Shown in pieces: positions 9,465 through 18,246 of a stretch of DNA of 64,000 nucleotides. The notes under the pieces were generated by a model. It saw only the letters and a list, made by a program, of their open reading frames with translations. It was not told where the DNA came from and did not search any database. The translations under genes and the position numbers were made by a program. This DNA comes from Bradyrhizobium sp. Ai1a-2 (GTDB lineage: Bacteria > Pseudomonadota > Alphaproteobacteria > Rhizobiales > Xanthobacteraceae), in contig NZ_AUEZ01000002.1 in assembly GCF_000426245.1 (NCBI RefSeq), positions 233,972-297,971 of the forward strand, read 5' to 3'. Within the stretch, counting starts at the first letter, position 1. The number at the start of each line of letters is the position of its first letter.

Positions 9465-10821
9465 GAACGTTCCCTTCTCCGAGCAAGATCAGGATGGCAA
9501 GCAAGCCGAGGCCGCCCGCTACGCCAAGCCAGGGTCGCGGCCGCCGCATCACGCGTTCGACCATGTCCTGCGTTGCCGGCAGCAGGAAGGCCATTAGCGG
9601 GACGATCACGAGCGGCCACAAACGCTTCCCTTCCGAGAGGTTGGGCGCAACGGCGAGGCCGTGGAAGATGTTCAACGCCGCATCCAGCGTGCCGGCGCGG
9701 AAGAACACGCCGGTCAGCAGCACGAAGATCACCGTCAGCGCCCATCCGACGAGCGCGGGCAGCCGCGGCCCGTAGCGGCGCCACAGCGAGCAGACGACCA
9801 GCGCCAGGCCATGCAGCGTGCCCCACAGCACGAAGGTCCAGCTCGCGCCGTGCCAGAGGCCGCACAGCGCCATGGTCAGCACCATCACGGCGAAATATTG
9901 CAGCTGGTAGAAGCGCCGCGGCACCATGCGCTTGTTGGCGAGCGGAAAGAACAGATATTCGCGCAGGAACGTCATCAAGGTGATGTGCCAGCGCTGCCAG
10001 AAATCCTGGATGCTGGTGGAGCGGAACGGCGCATCGAAATTGTACGGCAGCTTGACGCCGAACAAGAGGCCGAGCCCGACCGCGATGTCGGAATAGCCGG
10101 CGAAGTCGTAGAGGATCTGGATGGCGAAGCCGAGCGCAAGCCATGCGTCGCCATTGCTCACCGGCCCCTCAAGTGCCCGCGCATAGATCGGATCGATCAG
10201 CCGCGCGATGCGGTCGCCGAGCAGGATCTTTTCGATGAGCCCGATCAGGATGAAGGCGATGCCGATGCAGAATTCGCGCTGCCAGCCCGGCGCATAGACC
10301 TTCTTGCCGAACTGCTCCATCACCTGCGACCAGCGCACCAGCGGCCCGGCCAGCGCCTGCGGGAAGAAGGAAATGTAGAGCGCGTAGCGGTTCAGTGAAT
10401 AGGTCGGCGCCTTTCCCTTGCGCAGATCGACCAGATACATGATGTGGTGGAAGGTGAAGAAGGAGATGCCGAGCGGCAGCACGATGTCGAGCACCGGCAT
10501 TGGCCGTCCCAGCGCGAGGCCGATATTGTAGGCGAGGAAGTTGGCGTATTTGAACCAGCCGAGGACGGCGAGATTGGCGACGATGGCCGCGGTGATGATC
10601 CACGACATCTTGGTCCTGGCATAGATCATCGCCGCGAACCAGTTGACCAGGATCGACAGGATCAGGAGCAGGACGAAGGGCGGATTGCCGTAGGCGTAGA
10701 AGACCAGCGACATCCCGACCAGCGTCCAGATCCGCCATTGCGGATGCGGATCGACGAATCGATAGATCAGGATTGCCGTCGGCAGGAAGCCCAGCAGGAA
10801 GGGGTAGTCGTTGAACAGCAT
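9439..10821 (-). CDS. MBOAT family membrane O-acyltransferase (AlgI/DltB type)
   Basis: A 460-residue polytopic membrane protein with about 11 hydrophobic segments. MBOAT signatures are GISFFTFHHIMYLVD (about 148), SIQDFWQRWHITLMTFLREY (about 268) and the catalytic-His block LCGLWHGASWTFVLWGTLHG (about 330). The start MLFNDYPFLLGFLPTAILIY is typical of AlgI relatives. It lies 58 bp after the desaturase gene and overlaps the SGNH gene, forming a desaturase-MBOAT-SGNH operon on this strand. By family knowledge it takes an acyl group from the cytoplasmic side and presents it at the outer face. The ACP and FAAL across the convergent junction are plausible suppliers (inference). Confidence 0.92.
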   Translation of the reverse strand: MLFNDYPFLLGFLPTAILIYRFVDPHPQWRIWTLVGMSLVFYAYGNPPFVLLLILSILVNWFAAMIYARTKMSWIITAAIVANLAVLGWFKYANFLAYNIGLALGRPMPVLDIVLPLGISFFTFHHIMYLVDLRKGKAPTYSLNRYALYISFFPQALAGPLVRWSQVMEQFGKKVYAPGWQREFCIGIAFILIGLIEKILLGDRIARLIDPIYARALEGPVSNGDAWLALGFAIQILYDFAGYSDIAVGLGLLFGVKLPYNFDAPFRSTSIQDFWQRWHITLMTFLREYLFFPLANKRMVPRRFYQLQYFAVMVLTMALCGLWHGASWTFVLWGTLHGLALVVCSLWRRYGPRLPALVGWALTVIFVLLTGVFFRAGTLDAALNIFHGLAVAPNLSEGKRLWPLVIVPLMAFLLPATQDMVERVMRRPRPWLGVAGGLGLLAILILLGEGNVRGFAYYQF

Positions 10822-10879
10822 CAGCCGGCGATCTCAGGCATGAACCGGGTTACTCACCTTATCCGCCGGAAGCCGACGA

Positions 10880-11830
10880 CTATCCGTGCTCGAGCTCGGC
10901 CGCGTCGAGCGCCGGCTCGTGCAGCCGGCGCAGCGCGATCTTCTCCGCGCTCGGCACCTTGACATTCCAGGCCAGTCCCAGCGCGGCAAGCAATCGGATG
11001 AAGAGATAGCCCGGATCGAATTCGAACCATCGCAACCCGAACGCCGCCGAATAAGGGAAGGCATGGTGATTGTTGTGCCACCCCTCGCCCCACGCCAACC
11101 ATGCCATTACGCCGAGATTGCGGCTGTTGTCACCCCTGGTGCGGTAGGGACGTGCGCCAAACGTGTGCATGATCGAGTTGATCGCCGACATCCCCTGTTC
11201 GACCGCGAACATGCGCACCACGCCGCCCCAGAGGAACCCGGCCACCGCGCCCCACAGGCTGCCGGCAACGAGCCCTCCAATGGCGGTCGGGATCAACAGC
11301 CCCAGCAGCACGCAGACGTAATAATAGCTATTGACCCGGACCAGCGCCGGCTGCGCCATCAGGTCCGGTACGTAGTGGGCAACGTTGGGATAATCGTGCT
11401 CGATCATCCAGGTCAAATGTGCGTGCAGGAAGCCGCGCAGGCGGCCGAGGAAGCTCTCGCCATGCAGATTGGGCGAATGCAGGTCGCCCTGGTGATCGCT
11501 GAGCTCGTGGTGGCGGCTATGCATCGCGGCCCAGGATACCATTGGCCCCCGCCCGGCCATCGAGCCCATGATGATCAGCATCGCGCTCACCGCCGTGCCG
11601 GTTGCGAAGGCGCGGTGCGTGAACAGCCGGTGATAGCCGACCGTGAGGCCGAGGCCCGTGACCAGCCAGATTGCAAAGAACAGGCTGATTTCGAGCGCCC
11701 CGATCGGGCGATAGAACAAGGCGGCAACCGCGATCAATGTCCCGATGAATGGCAATACATCGAACAGGATGAAATGCCGCCGCTGCAATCGATGAAAGTG
11801 CCGGCTCCGGATAATCCGATGGTCGCGCAT
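10880..11830 (-). CDS. Fatty acid desaturase (acyl-CoA delta-9 type)
   Basis: A 316-residue integral membrane di-iron desaturase. The three His boxes are present: HRLFTH (HX4H, about residue 66), HSRHHELSDH (HXXHH, about 103) and HNNHHAF (HXXHH, about 252). Hydrophobic pairs flank them. ATG 11830 (MRDHRIIRSRHF) is chosen over the longer frame because the upstream part has no family character. It leads the operon with MBOAT and SGNH genes, so it may make the unsaturated acyl chain that the cassette transfers, or simply tune membrane fluidity. Confidence 0.92.
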   Translation of the reverse strand: MRDHRIIRSRHFHRLQRRHFILFDVLPFIGTLIAVAALFYRPIGALEISLFFAIWLVTGLGLTVGYHRLFTHRAFATGTAVSAMLIIMGSMAGRGPMVSWAAMHSRHHELSDHQGDLHSPNLHGESFLGRLRGFLHAHLTWMIEHDYPNVAHYVPDLMAQPALVRVNSYYYVCVLLGLLIPTAIGGLVAGSLWGAVAGFLWGGVVRMFAVEQGMSAINSIMHTFGARPYRTRGDNSRNLGVMAWLAWGEGWHNNHHAFPYSAAFGLRWFEFDPGYLFIRLLAALGLAWNVKVPSAEKIALRRLHEPALDAAELEHG

Positions 11831-11955
11831 GACTAATGGAACAATTGGGAAACGAGTTCCATCAGTATAGAGGCGACCCACGGCCCGCAACCGTTGCGGC
11901 CGATTGTCCCGCCAAACCGCGAAGGCGGGCGGCCAGTGTTGCAAAAATATCGAGC

Positions 11956-14220
11956 TCACTGCTCGCCGTCGCGCAATCGCCGGTAAACCGCGCCCAGGAT
12001 GTTGGAATAGTCGTCGGTCCAGACACGCTGTTTTTCATCGGCCTCGGTCTCGGTCCACGAGTCGGACGAGGCGAGCTTGCCGATATCGTCCTCCTCGCGT
12101 GCGGAGATCACGACCGAGGTCGAGAAAATGTATTCGCTGTCGCGGCCGGAATCCTCGCTGTAGACCCAGCTCTTGAGGTCGTTAGCCTCGGCGATGCCGA
12201 CCACGACGCTGGAAAGCTCGAGGTGGCGGTTGGAGACATGCATGACCACCGCGCCCTGAGGTGCCAGCTTTGCCTTGTAGATCGCCATCGCCTCCTCCGT
12301 CGCCAGATGGAACGGGATCGCGTCGGATGAATAGGCATCGACGATGATGAGGTCGTAGATGCCGTCAGGCTCGCGGGCGAAAGTGAGCCTGGCATCGCCG
12401 ATCACCGGCTTGAGGTCGGGCGCGCAATTCTGGATGTAGGTGAAATATTTCGGGTCGCGCGCGGTATCGACCATGGTCTGGTCGATCTCGAAGAACTTCC
12501 ATTGTTCGCCCGGTTCCGCGGCGCAAGTGAGCGTGCCCGAGCCGAGCCCGATCACGGCGACCCTGAGCGGAGCGCCCTTGCGCTCGCGCATCGCCGTGAT
12601 CGCCTGCCCGATGCCGCCGTCCTTGTGATAGTACGTAATGGGTTCGGGCCGCCCGGTTGCCGGGGTGCCGTCGTCATTCTTGAATCGCTCGGCGCCGTGA
12701 ATGGTGGTGCCGTGCATCAGCACGTGATACTGGCCGTTCGCCGTCACCACGATCTTGTGCACGCCGAAGAAGCTGCGCACGGTCTCGACCCGCCCTTCAT
12801 CGGAGGGGTAGGCGCGCAACAGCAGCAGCGCGACGACGACGGTCGCGAAGATCTTCCAGCGGTTGGCATTGAGCGCGAGCGCCAGCAGCGCCGACAGCAC
12901 GCCGACCCCGCCGATCACCCACGCCCGCCGTTCGTCGAACCAGTTGAACAGCGTCCCGGTCGAATAGGACGGCGCGATCAGCGCCACCGCGAGCACGGCA
13001 AGGAACGGCCAATACCACGCGCTCCAGCGCGGCAGCCGCTCGTCGCCGCGGGACGGCCGGCACAGCGCGGCGAGCGACAGCAGGATCGGATATTCGGCCA
13101 CCCAGGAGAAGGTGAACGGCGCGATCAGGCCTGCGAACAGGCCGCCGACCATGCCGCCGAACGACAGCGCCACGTAGAAGCCGGTAAGATATTTTGCCGC
13201 CGGCCGGGTCCGCGCCAATTCGCCATGGCAGGCCATCGCGATGATGAAGAAGCAGAGCTGATGGCCGCCAAGCGTCAGCAGCAGGTTCTGCTCGCCACCA
13301 ACCGCAAGCAGGACGACGACGCCCGCGATTGCGAGCGGCTGCAGCATCAGCATCCATTTGTGCGGAAACAGCGGGCGCGACTGGAACACCAGCACCCAGG
13401 TCAACAGGTAAAGTGACAGCGGCAAGACCCAGAGCAGCGGCGCTGCGGCAACGTCGGTCGAGATATGCGCGGTCACCGCGATCAGAAGGCCCGAGGGCAC
13501 CGCGGCGAGGAAGATCCAGCGCAAGCGCAACAGCCACGAGGGCGCCGGCGCATCGGGATCATCGACCGGCAAATTCAATGCCGCCGCGCTCGCGGGCGAA
13601 CGCAACAGCAGCACGCCGCAACCCGCAATCAGCAGGATCAACAGGCCATAGCCGCCGGTCCACATCAGGTTCTGCATGCGCAGCGTGAACATCGGCTCCA
13701 GCAGCACCGGATAGGACAGCAGCGCCAGAAAGCTGCCGATGTTCGAGGACGCGTAGAGGAAGTAAGGATCGGGACCGTTGGGATGGCCGGTGCGCACGAA
13801 CCAGGCCTGCAGCAGCGGGTTGTTGGCGGCGAGCGCGAAGAACGGCAGGCCGATCGAGACCGCGAACAGGCCGAGCAACCAGAACGCGTAGCCGGAGTTC
13901 GGCGGGTCGCCCCAGCCGCTCGTGATCGCGAGCGGCAGCGTCAGCATGGCCGCGACCAAAAGCAACAGATGCACCGCGACCGGAGCTGCGCGGCTCTTCA
14001 GCTTCATGAGGTAATGCGCGTAGGCGTAGCCGGCGAGCAGCAGCGACTGGAAGAACACCATCGCCACCGACCACACCGCCGGTGAACCGCCGAGCCGCGG
14101 CAGCACCATCTTGGTGAACAGCGGCTGCACCGAGAACAACAGGAGCGCGCTGACGAAGATCGCAGTGGTGTAGACGATCAATACCAGCCGGTTTCGCGCG
14201 GCGGACGGCTTGGAAGTCAT
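11956..14220 (-). CDS. Membrane-fused spermidine synthase-like protein
   Basis: A 754-residue protein. The N-terminal ~440 residues contain about 11-12 membrane segments (from LVLIVYTTAIFVSALLLFSV) in the layout of the fused MFS/spermidine synthase family. The C-terminal ~230 residues form a Rossmann-fold spermidine synthase-like domain with VAVIGLGSGTLTC (cofactor loop), FFEIDQTMVDTA, VIGDARLTF and YDLIIVDAYSSDAIPFHL. The ATG at 14220 has GGAGC upstream; the frame further upstream runs through repeats and is not coding. These proteins are widespread but their product is unproven: aminopropyl transfer is possible, and so is another SAM-derived reaction coupled to transport. Confidence 0.88.
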   Translation of the reverse strand: MTSKPSAARNRLVLIVYTTAIFVSALLLFSVQPLFTKMVLPRLGGSPAVWSVAMVFFQSLLLAGYAYAHYLMKLKSRAAPVAVHLLLLVAAMLTLPLAITSGWGDPPNSGYAFWLLGLFAVSIGLPFFALAANNPLLQAWFVRTGHPNGPDPYFLYASSNIGSFLALLSYPVLLEPMFTLRMQNLMWTGGYGLLILLIAGCGVLLLRSPASAAALNLPVDDPDAPAPSWLLRLRWIFLAAVPSGLLIAVTAHISTDVAAAPLLWVLPLSLYLLTWVLVFQSRPLFPHKWMLMLQPLAIAGVVVLLAVGGEQNLLLTLGGHQLCFFIIAMACHGELARTRPAAKYLTGFYVALSFGGMVGGLFAGLIAPFTFSWVAEYPILLSLAALCRPSRGDERLPRWSAWYWPFLAVLAVALIAPSYSTGTLFNWFDERRAWVIGGVGVLSALLALALNANRWKIFATVVVALLLLRAYPSDEGRVETVRSFFGVHKIVVTANGQYHVLMHGTTIHGAERFKNDDGTPATGRPEPITYYHKDGGIGQAITAMRERKGAPLRVAVIGLGSGTLTCAAEPGEQWKFFEIDQTMVDTARDPKYFTYIQNCAPDLKPVIGDARLTFAREPDGIYDLIIVDAYSSDAIPFHLATEEAMAIYKAKLAPQGAVVMHVSNRHLELSSVVVGIAEANDLKSWVYSEDSGRDSEYIFSTSVVISAREEDDIGKLASSDSWTETEADEKQRVWTDDYSNILGAVYRRLRDGEQ

Positions 14221-14435
14221 GAAAGCTCCGGCTTGGGCCCGGCGGACGCCGATGGCGAGATTTCCGGCGGATGCATTCCGGAGGTTGCTTGAGCATATGG
14301 CAGTATGGCGGGGAATGTAACCCGATAACGTTGACTTGACGACGTGGCGCTGTGGAACAACAACACGCGTCAATATTACGGTTTCATAACTGAGTACCTC
14401 GCAATGCGGGAGGTCGTCGTTGCGAACCACTACTC

Positions 14436-14520
14436 CCCCGTCATTGCGAGCGCGGCGAAGCAATCCATAGCGCCACAAGCGGAGACGTGGATTGCTTCGC
14501 TGGCGCTCGCAATGACGGGG
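14436..14520. repeat. CATTGCGAGCG palindromic repeat (family 3)
   Basis: An 85-bp element with 18-bp perfectly complementary ends, CCCCGTCATTGCGAGCGC and its complement; the inner arms GCGAAGCAATCCA and TGGATTGCTTCGC also pair. A second copy is at 38705-38785 between murG and ftsW. Confidence 0.85.
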
Positions 14521-14554
14521 GATGAGACCGGGTTCAAGTGTCAAACAGCAATTC

Positions 14555-14640
14555 CGTAGGATGGGTAGAGCGCAGCGAAACCCATCGCGATGGAGCAAGC
14601 CGCGCGATGATGGGTTTCGCTGCGCTCTACCCATCCTACG
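14555..14640. repeat. GTAGGATGGGTAGAGCG palindromic repeat (family 4)
   Basis: An 86-bp element whose arms (14555-14586 and 14609-14640) are complementary over about 32 bp. It begins CGTAGGATGGGTAGAGCG and ends with the reverse complement, and would fold into one long hairpin in RNA or a cruciform in DNA. Confidence 0.85.
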
Positions 14641-14730
14641 TCTGATTCAAACAGCGGATATGAGTCTGTGTTCTCGCGGCATGGATTGCCCGAGCTTTGC
14701 ATCTCGTTTCACCCTCTCATTGAACAGAGG

Positions 14731-14834
14731 GCGCAGGGAAAGCCGGGTGCTGGTTGCACCCGTGGGTCCCGTGCAACAAAAAGCACGGGGGTAGGACCAC
14801 AGGTTCAACCGAAGCATTCCGGCTTTCCCTGCGC
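14731..14834. repeat. 104-bp multibranch structured element
   Basis: A closing stem of 16 perfect base pairs (GCGCAGGGAAAGCCGG at 14731-14746 with its complement at 14819-14834) encloses two further hairpins. One is GGGTGC-TGGTT-GCACCC (14745-14761); the other joins GTGGGTCCCGTGC (14762-14774) to GCACGGGGGTAGGACCAC (14783-14800). The compensating arms suggest a conserved RNA or DNA fold rather than coding sequence. I believe similar sequence recurs in Bradyrhizobium genomes, but that is untested memory. Confidence 0.6.
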
Positions 14835-15063
14835 GATGGTGTTACGGCTTACTTCGTGCTCTCCCCGGTGACCGGGCTCTTTTGCCACCGTCACTTCACA
14901 AGAAGCTTAGCGCCAGCGTCGGGGCGCCAGGACCACACGACTTCGCCGTCCGCGAGTGCCACGCTCGTCAGTCGCAGCACCCTCGTCCACCGCATCTCAC
15001 CGCAACGTTCGTGACGATCGCGACCCGCCCCTCATCCGCCGTGAGACGCGCGGAGTTAAATCA

Positions 15064-15139
15064 CTGATTTGCCCGACGGGTTAAGTGATTTATTTTTCGC
15101 GTGACGGATGGACAGACTTTTGGTGATTTGCCCGTCGGG
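15064..15139. repeat. Pair of CCCGNCGGG direct repeats
   Basis: TGATTTGCCCGACGGGTT near 15065 and TGATTTGCCCGTCGGGTT near 15124 differ by one base and each contains an inverted CCCG/CGGG core. They flank an A+T-rich stretch just ahead of the FAD oxidoreductase gene. They could be operator sites or the edge of a longer interspersed repeat. Confidence 0.45.
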
Positions 15140-15188
15140 TTGTTTTGTCGCATCCAGTCGGCAAGCTCCTCAAGAGAATGAAGCGGAC

Positions 15189-16796
15189 ATGAACGAAACG
15201 GATGTCGTCATCATCGGCGCGGGGCATAACGGCCTCACCTGCGCGGCCTATCTCGCGATGGCGGGCCTGCGCGTGAAAGTGGTGGAGCGCCGCAAGGTCG
15301 TTGGCGGAGCGGCGGTGACGGAGGAATTCCATCCCGGGTTTCGCAACTCGGTCGCGGCCTACACGGTCAGCCTGCTGAACCCCAAGGTGATTGCGGATCT
15401 CAGGCTCGCCGAGCACGGCCTGCGGATCGTCGAGCGCCGCGCGCAAAACTTTCTGCCCTCCCCTGAAGGAAGCCATCTCCTCACTGGCGAAGGCCGCACC
15501 ACGGAATCCGTCGCCAGGCTGAGCGCGCATGATGCGCAGGAGATCGGCATCTTCTCGCGCCAATTGGAGGCGATCGCCGACGTGCTGCGCCAATTCGTGC
15601 TGCGCTCACCGCCGAACATCGTCGAGGGATTTGGCGCGCAGGCGCTCCGCGAGGCCTTCAACGCGCTCGGCTCCGCCAACCTCTTGCGCAAGCTCTCGCT
15701 GGAACAGCAGCGCGACCTGCTCGACCTCTTCACCCGCTCTGCCGGCGAGATGCTGGACGAGCGGTTCGAGAACGACCTGGTGAAGGCGCTGTTCGGCTTC
15801 GACGCCGTCGTCGGCAACTATGCGAGCCCCTATGCGGCGGGCTCGGCTTACGTGATGCTGCACCACGCCTTCGGCGAGGTGAACGGCAAGAAGGGAGTCT
15901 GGGGGCACGCGGTCGGCGGCATGGGTGCGATCACGCAGGCGATGGCGGCCGCAGCGCGCGCGCATGGTGTCGAGATCGACGTGGATAGCGGCGTGCGCGA
16001 GGTGATGGTCGAGAACGGCCGCGCCGCCGGTGTCGTGCTCGATAACGGCAGCACCATCCGCGCCAGATATGTCGCCGCCAACGTCAATCCGAAACTGCTG
16101 TACACGCGGCTGATGCCGGCGGGCGCGCTGGCGCCGGAATTTTTGCAGCGCATGTCGCGCTGGCGCAACGGCTCCGGGACCTTTCGCATGAATGTCGCGT
16201 TGAACGCCCTGCCCTCCTTCACGGCGCTGCCAGGCATGGGCGACCATCTCACCGCCGGCATCATCATGGCGCCGAGCCTTGGCTACATGGACCGCGCCTG
16301 GCTCGATGCGCGCAGCTTTGGCTGGAGCCGCGAGCCCATCGTCGAAATGCTGATCCCCTCGACGCTGGACGACTCGCTGGCGCCGGCGGGACAGCATGTC
16401 GCGAGCTTGTTCTGCCAGCACGTCGCGCCGGAACTGCCTGATGGCAAATCCTGGGACGACCATCGCGACGAGGTCGCCGACCTCATGATCGCGACGGTCG
16501 ACAGATACGCGCCCGGCTTCGCCTCAAGCGTGCTCGGGCGGCAGGTCCTCTCCCCGCTCGACCTGGAGCGACAGTTCGGGCTGTTGGGCGGCGATATCTT
16601 CCACGGCGCGCTGACACTGAACCAGCTCTTCTCCGCCCGTCCGATGCTCGGCCATGCCGACTACCGCGGCCCGATGAAGGGGCTCTATCACTGCGGCTCC
16701 GGTGCCCATCCCGGCGGCGGCGTCACCGGCGCACCCGGCCACAACGCCGCGCAGGCGATCCTGAACGATCACCGCTCCCTGTTCGCAAAGCGTTGA
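15189..16796 (+). CDS. FAD-dependent oxidoreductase (phytoene desaturase-like / PYROXD2-like)
   Basis: A 535-residue flavoprotein. The N-terminus MNETDVVIIGAGHNGLTCAA is the dinucleotide-binding GxGxxG fold, followed by VKVVERRKVVGGAAVTEEFHPGFRNS. The C-terminal block YHCGSGAHPGGGVTGAPGHNAA is the second FAD contact typical of phytoene desaturase and PYROXD2 relatives. The start at 15189 is chosen because the FAD motif begins 7 residues in; the upstream frame passes through repeat DNA. It stands alone, with a repeat-filled region upstream. The substrate is not predictable; it is not placed in a carotenoid cluster here. Confidence 0.88.
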   Translation: MNETDVVIIGAGHNGLTCAAYLAMAGLRVKVVERRKVVGGAAVTEEFHPGFRNSVAAYTVSLLNPKVIADLRLAEHGLRIVERRAQNFLPSPEGSHLLTGEGRTTESVARLSAHDAQEIGIFSRQLEAIADVLRQFVLRSPPNIVEGFGAQALREAFNALGSANLLRKLSLEQQRDLLDLFTRSAGEMLDERFENDLVKALFGFDAVVGNYASPYAAGSAYVMLHHAFGEVNGKKGVWGHAVGGMGAITQAMAAAARAHGVEIDVDSGVREVMVENGRAAGVVLDNGSTIRARYVAANVNPKLLYTRLMPAGALAPEFLQRMSRWRNGSGTFRMNVALNALPSFTALPGMGDHLTAGIIMAPSLGYMDRAWLDARSFGWSREPIVEMLIPSTLDDSLAPAGQHVASLFCQHVAPELPDGKSWDDHRDEVADLMIATVDRYAPGFASSVLGRQVLSPLDLERQFGLLGGDIFHGALTLNQLFSARPMLGHADYRGPMKGLYHCGSGAHPGGGVTGAPGHNAAQAILNDHRSLFAKR

Positions 16797-16852
16797 AAAG
16801 GCTGTAGACAGCCTGTGGATATCGGGTGGAAGCGGATGTGCATCCCTGCCGG

Positions 16853-17125
16853 TCAGGCAGCCGCTGGCCGTGAAATGTCGCGATCGTCGGCGAACAGCGT
16901 TTCGAGAAGTTTTACAAGCTCGTCTCGCCCCTCACTGGGCTGCTTCAGGAATTCGGCGAGTTCGATCTCGCCGGTCTCAATGGCCCAGCCAGCGCCACGG
17001 AAGTCACCGCGCTTCTTTTCGTGCTCGACGAACAGCCGGCTGGTTTCGGTGTCGAATGCCAGGCGCCAAAGGTCCTCGTCGACACCTTCCGAGCGCTGAT
17101 AGAGCGGCCGTCTTAACAGGGACAT
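16853..17125 (-). CDS. Conserved hypothetical protein, 90 residues
   Basis: The start at 17125 has an excellent AAGGAGGG ribosome binding site about 6 bases upstream. The protein (MSLLRRPLYQRSEGVDEDLW...) is acidic, has no membrane segment, and its middle part carries alternating charged residues (RLFVEHEKKRGDFRGAGWAI) suggesting a small alpha/beta fold. I do not recognise a domain. It is convergent with the FAD oxidoreductase. Confidence 0.7.
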   Translation of the reverse strand: MSLLRRPLYQRSEGVDEDLWRLAFDTETSRLFVEHEKKRGDFRGAGWAIETGEIELAEFLKQPSEGRDELVKLLETLFADDRDISRPAAA

Positions 17126-17355
17126 AGGGCCCTCCTTGTCTTGTGGCAGCCTATCACGACGTCGCTTGCCGGGCCTGCCTCCGGAGGAAAGGAACCTGGA
17201 CGCGCTTCCCGATCGGGATTGTGGGTAAGCCTAGCCCCGTCGGGTGGAGAACCCTGTTGAAAACCCCGGCATTCTCGGCTGGCAACTTCTCCATCGCGGC
17301 CATGCGACGCGCCAGAAGGCAAGCGCATCGCAAACCGCGATGAACGAGCTGTGGT

Positions 17356-17685
17356 TTACCGCCGCCGGCGGCCGGGGCGATTGATGAGGAAATCGTCCAG
17401 CTTGGAACCGGCACCAAGTCGCTTTGCGAGCCATCGAGGCTGTTTGCCGCGACCCGACCACGTCTCTCCAGGGTTTTTCGGGTTCCGATATTTGGGGACA
17501 ACTTTTGGATAGGGACGGCGGCTACGATCCGGCTTCGCAGTTTCGTCGGACGACCGAAGCTTGCGCAGCCGATCCTCGAGCGTGGCCTTCTCGGTGATCA
17601 TGCGTTGCGTCAGTTCGGCCGCCACTTTTTCATGGAGCCTCCACAGTGCGTCTGTGGACATGGATCGGAAGCCGTTACTTTTCAT
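17356..17685 (-). CDS. H-NS family nucleoid protein (HvrA-like)
   Basis: A 109-residue DNA-binding protein. The N-terminal half is a coiled-coil oligomerisation segment (MSTDALWRLHEKVAAELTQR to about residue 50). The C-terminal half has the H-NS DNA-binding core YRNPKNPGETWSGRGKQPRW, including the TWSGRGKxPxW signature, then KRLGAGSKLDDFLI. The start at 17685 is chosen because MKSNGFRSMSTDALW aligns with the start of HvrA-like proteins. Such proteins silence A+T-rich DNA and act in redox, nitrogen or symbiosis regulation in alphaproteobacteria. The upstream region (17.9-18.2 kb) is itself A+T-rich, so autoregulation is plausible. Confidence 0.9.
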   Translation of the reverse strand: MKSNGFRSMSTDALWRLHEKVAAELTQRMITEKATLEDRLRKLRSSDETAKPDRSRRPYPKVVPKYRNPKNPGETWSGRGKQPRWLAKRLGAGSKLDDFLINRPGRRRR

Positions 17686-17774
17686 CGAGTCGCGCCCAGG
17701 AATAAAAACAAGAGCGCACTTACCAATGACGCCGGGTGCAAACAAGCGGGTCCTGATACCGCTTGGCGGATCCC

Positions 17775-18017
17775 TTACCAAGAGAAGTTCCGTTTCCGGT
17801 CTTCAAGACACCGGACTCGGGCATTCAAGCAGCTGTGACGAAGTCCTTTCTTCATGCTTCGAGGCCGCCTGGAACATGCTGGCCGTCGCCGGGAAAGCGC
17901 CCTTGTTTCCGCCTCCCGCACCTGTCTCCGAAGATTGAGAAGTTCGGCAATGCGTTGGGCCATCAGCTTTAGGGTCTTGCGGAGAATCTCGGCCCGCGTC
18001 CTTTTGCAACCACTCAT
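17775..18017 (-). CDS. Small basic hypothetical protein upstream of the H-NS gene
   Basis: An 80-codon frame starting at 18017 with GGGAGCGGTC before the ATG. The first 40 residues (LRKTLKLMAQRIAELLNLRR and on) form a convincing amphipathic helix. The second half is Arg/Ser-rich and less protein-like, so the true gene may be shorter or have shifted frame. It lies 90 bp before the H-NS start on the same strand. Confidence 0.4.
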   Translation of the reverse strand: MSGCKRTRAEILRKTLKLMAQRIAELLNLRRQVREAETRALSRRRPACSRRPRSMKKGLRHSCLNARVRCLEDRKRNFSW

Positions 18018-18246
18018 GACCGCTCCCGGACAAAACTACTATAAATTTAATTAAAACAACAGGTTACCATCATGCATTGTTCTCGTGAACTTTCAATTAT
18101 GGGAAAACTACGGAGTTTTGGCGCGAAGGCTCACCGTGCAGCGAGTTGGCTGAAGTTTCGGCTACTGCTGACTCGATGGAATCCAACGTGATAATCGATC
18201 GCAGCTGACGCTAAAGTTCCAGATGAAGTCGAAACGGTTAACCTAA

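Larger units (their letters stand above)
14221..15188. other. 968-bp gene-free region packed with repeats
   Basis: No credible gene is seen here. The region holds, in order, two palindromic repeats (14436-14520, 14555-14640), a folded element (14731-14834), non-coding DNA and a pair of near-identical CCCGACGGG-type direct repeats (15064-15139). Short open frames through it are repeat translations. Confidence 0.7.

Noticed and set aside
14668..15014. Short + strand frames in the repeat-filled gap before the FAD oxidoreductase
   Set aside because: They are translations of the structured repeat region; no start site or conserved domain is visible.
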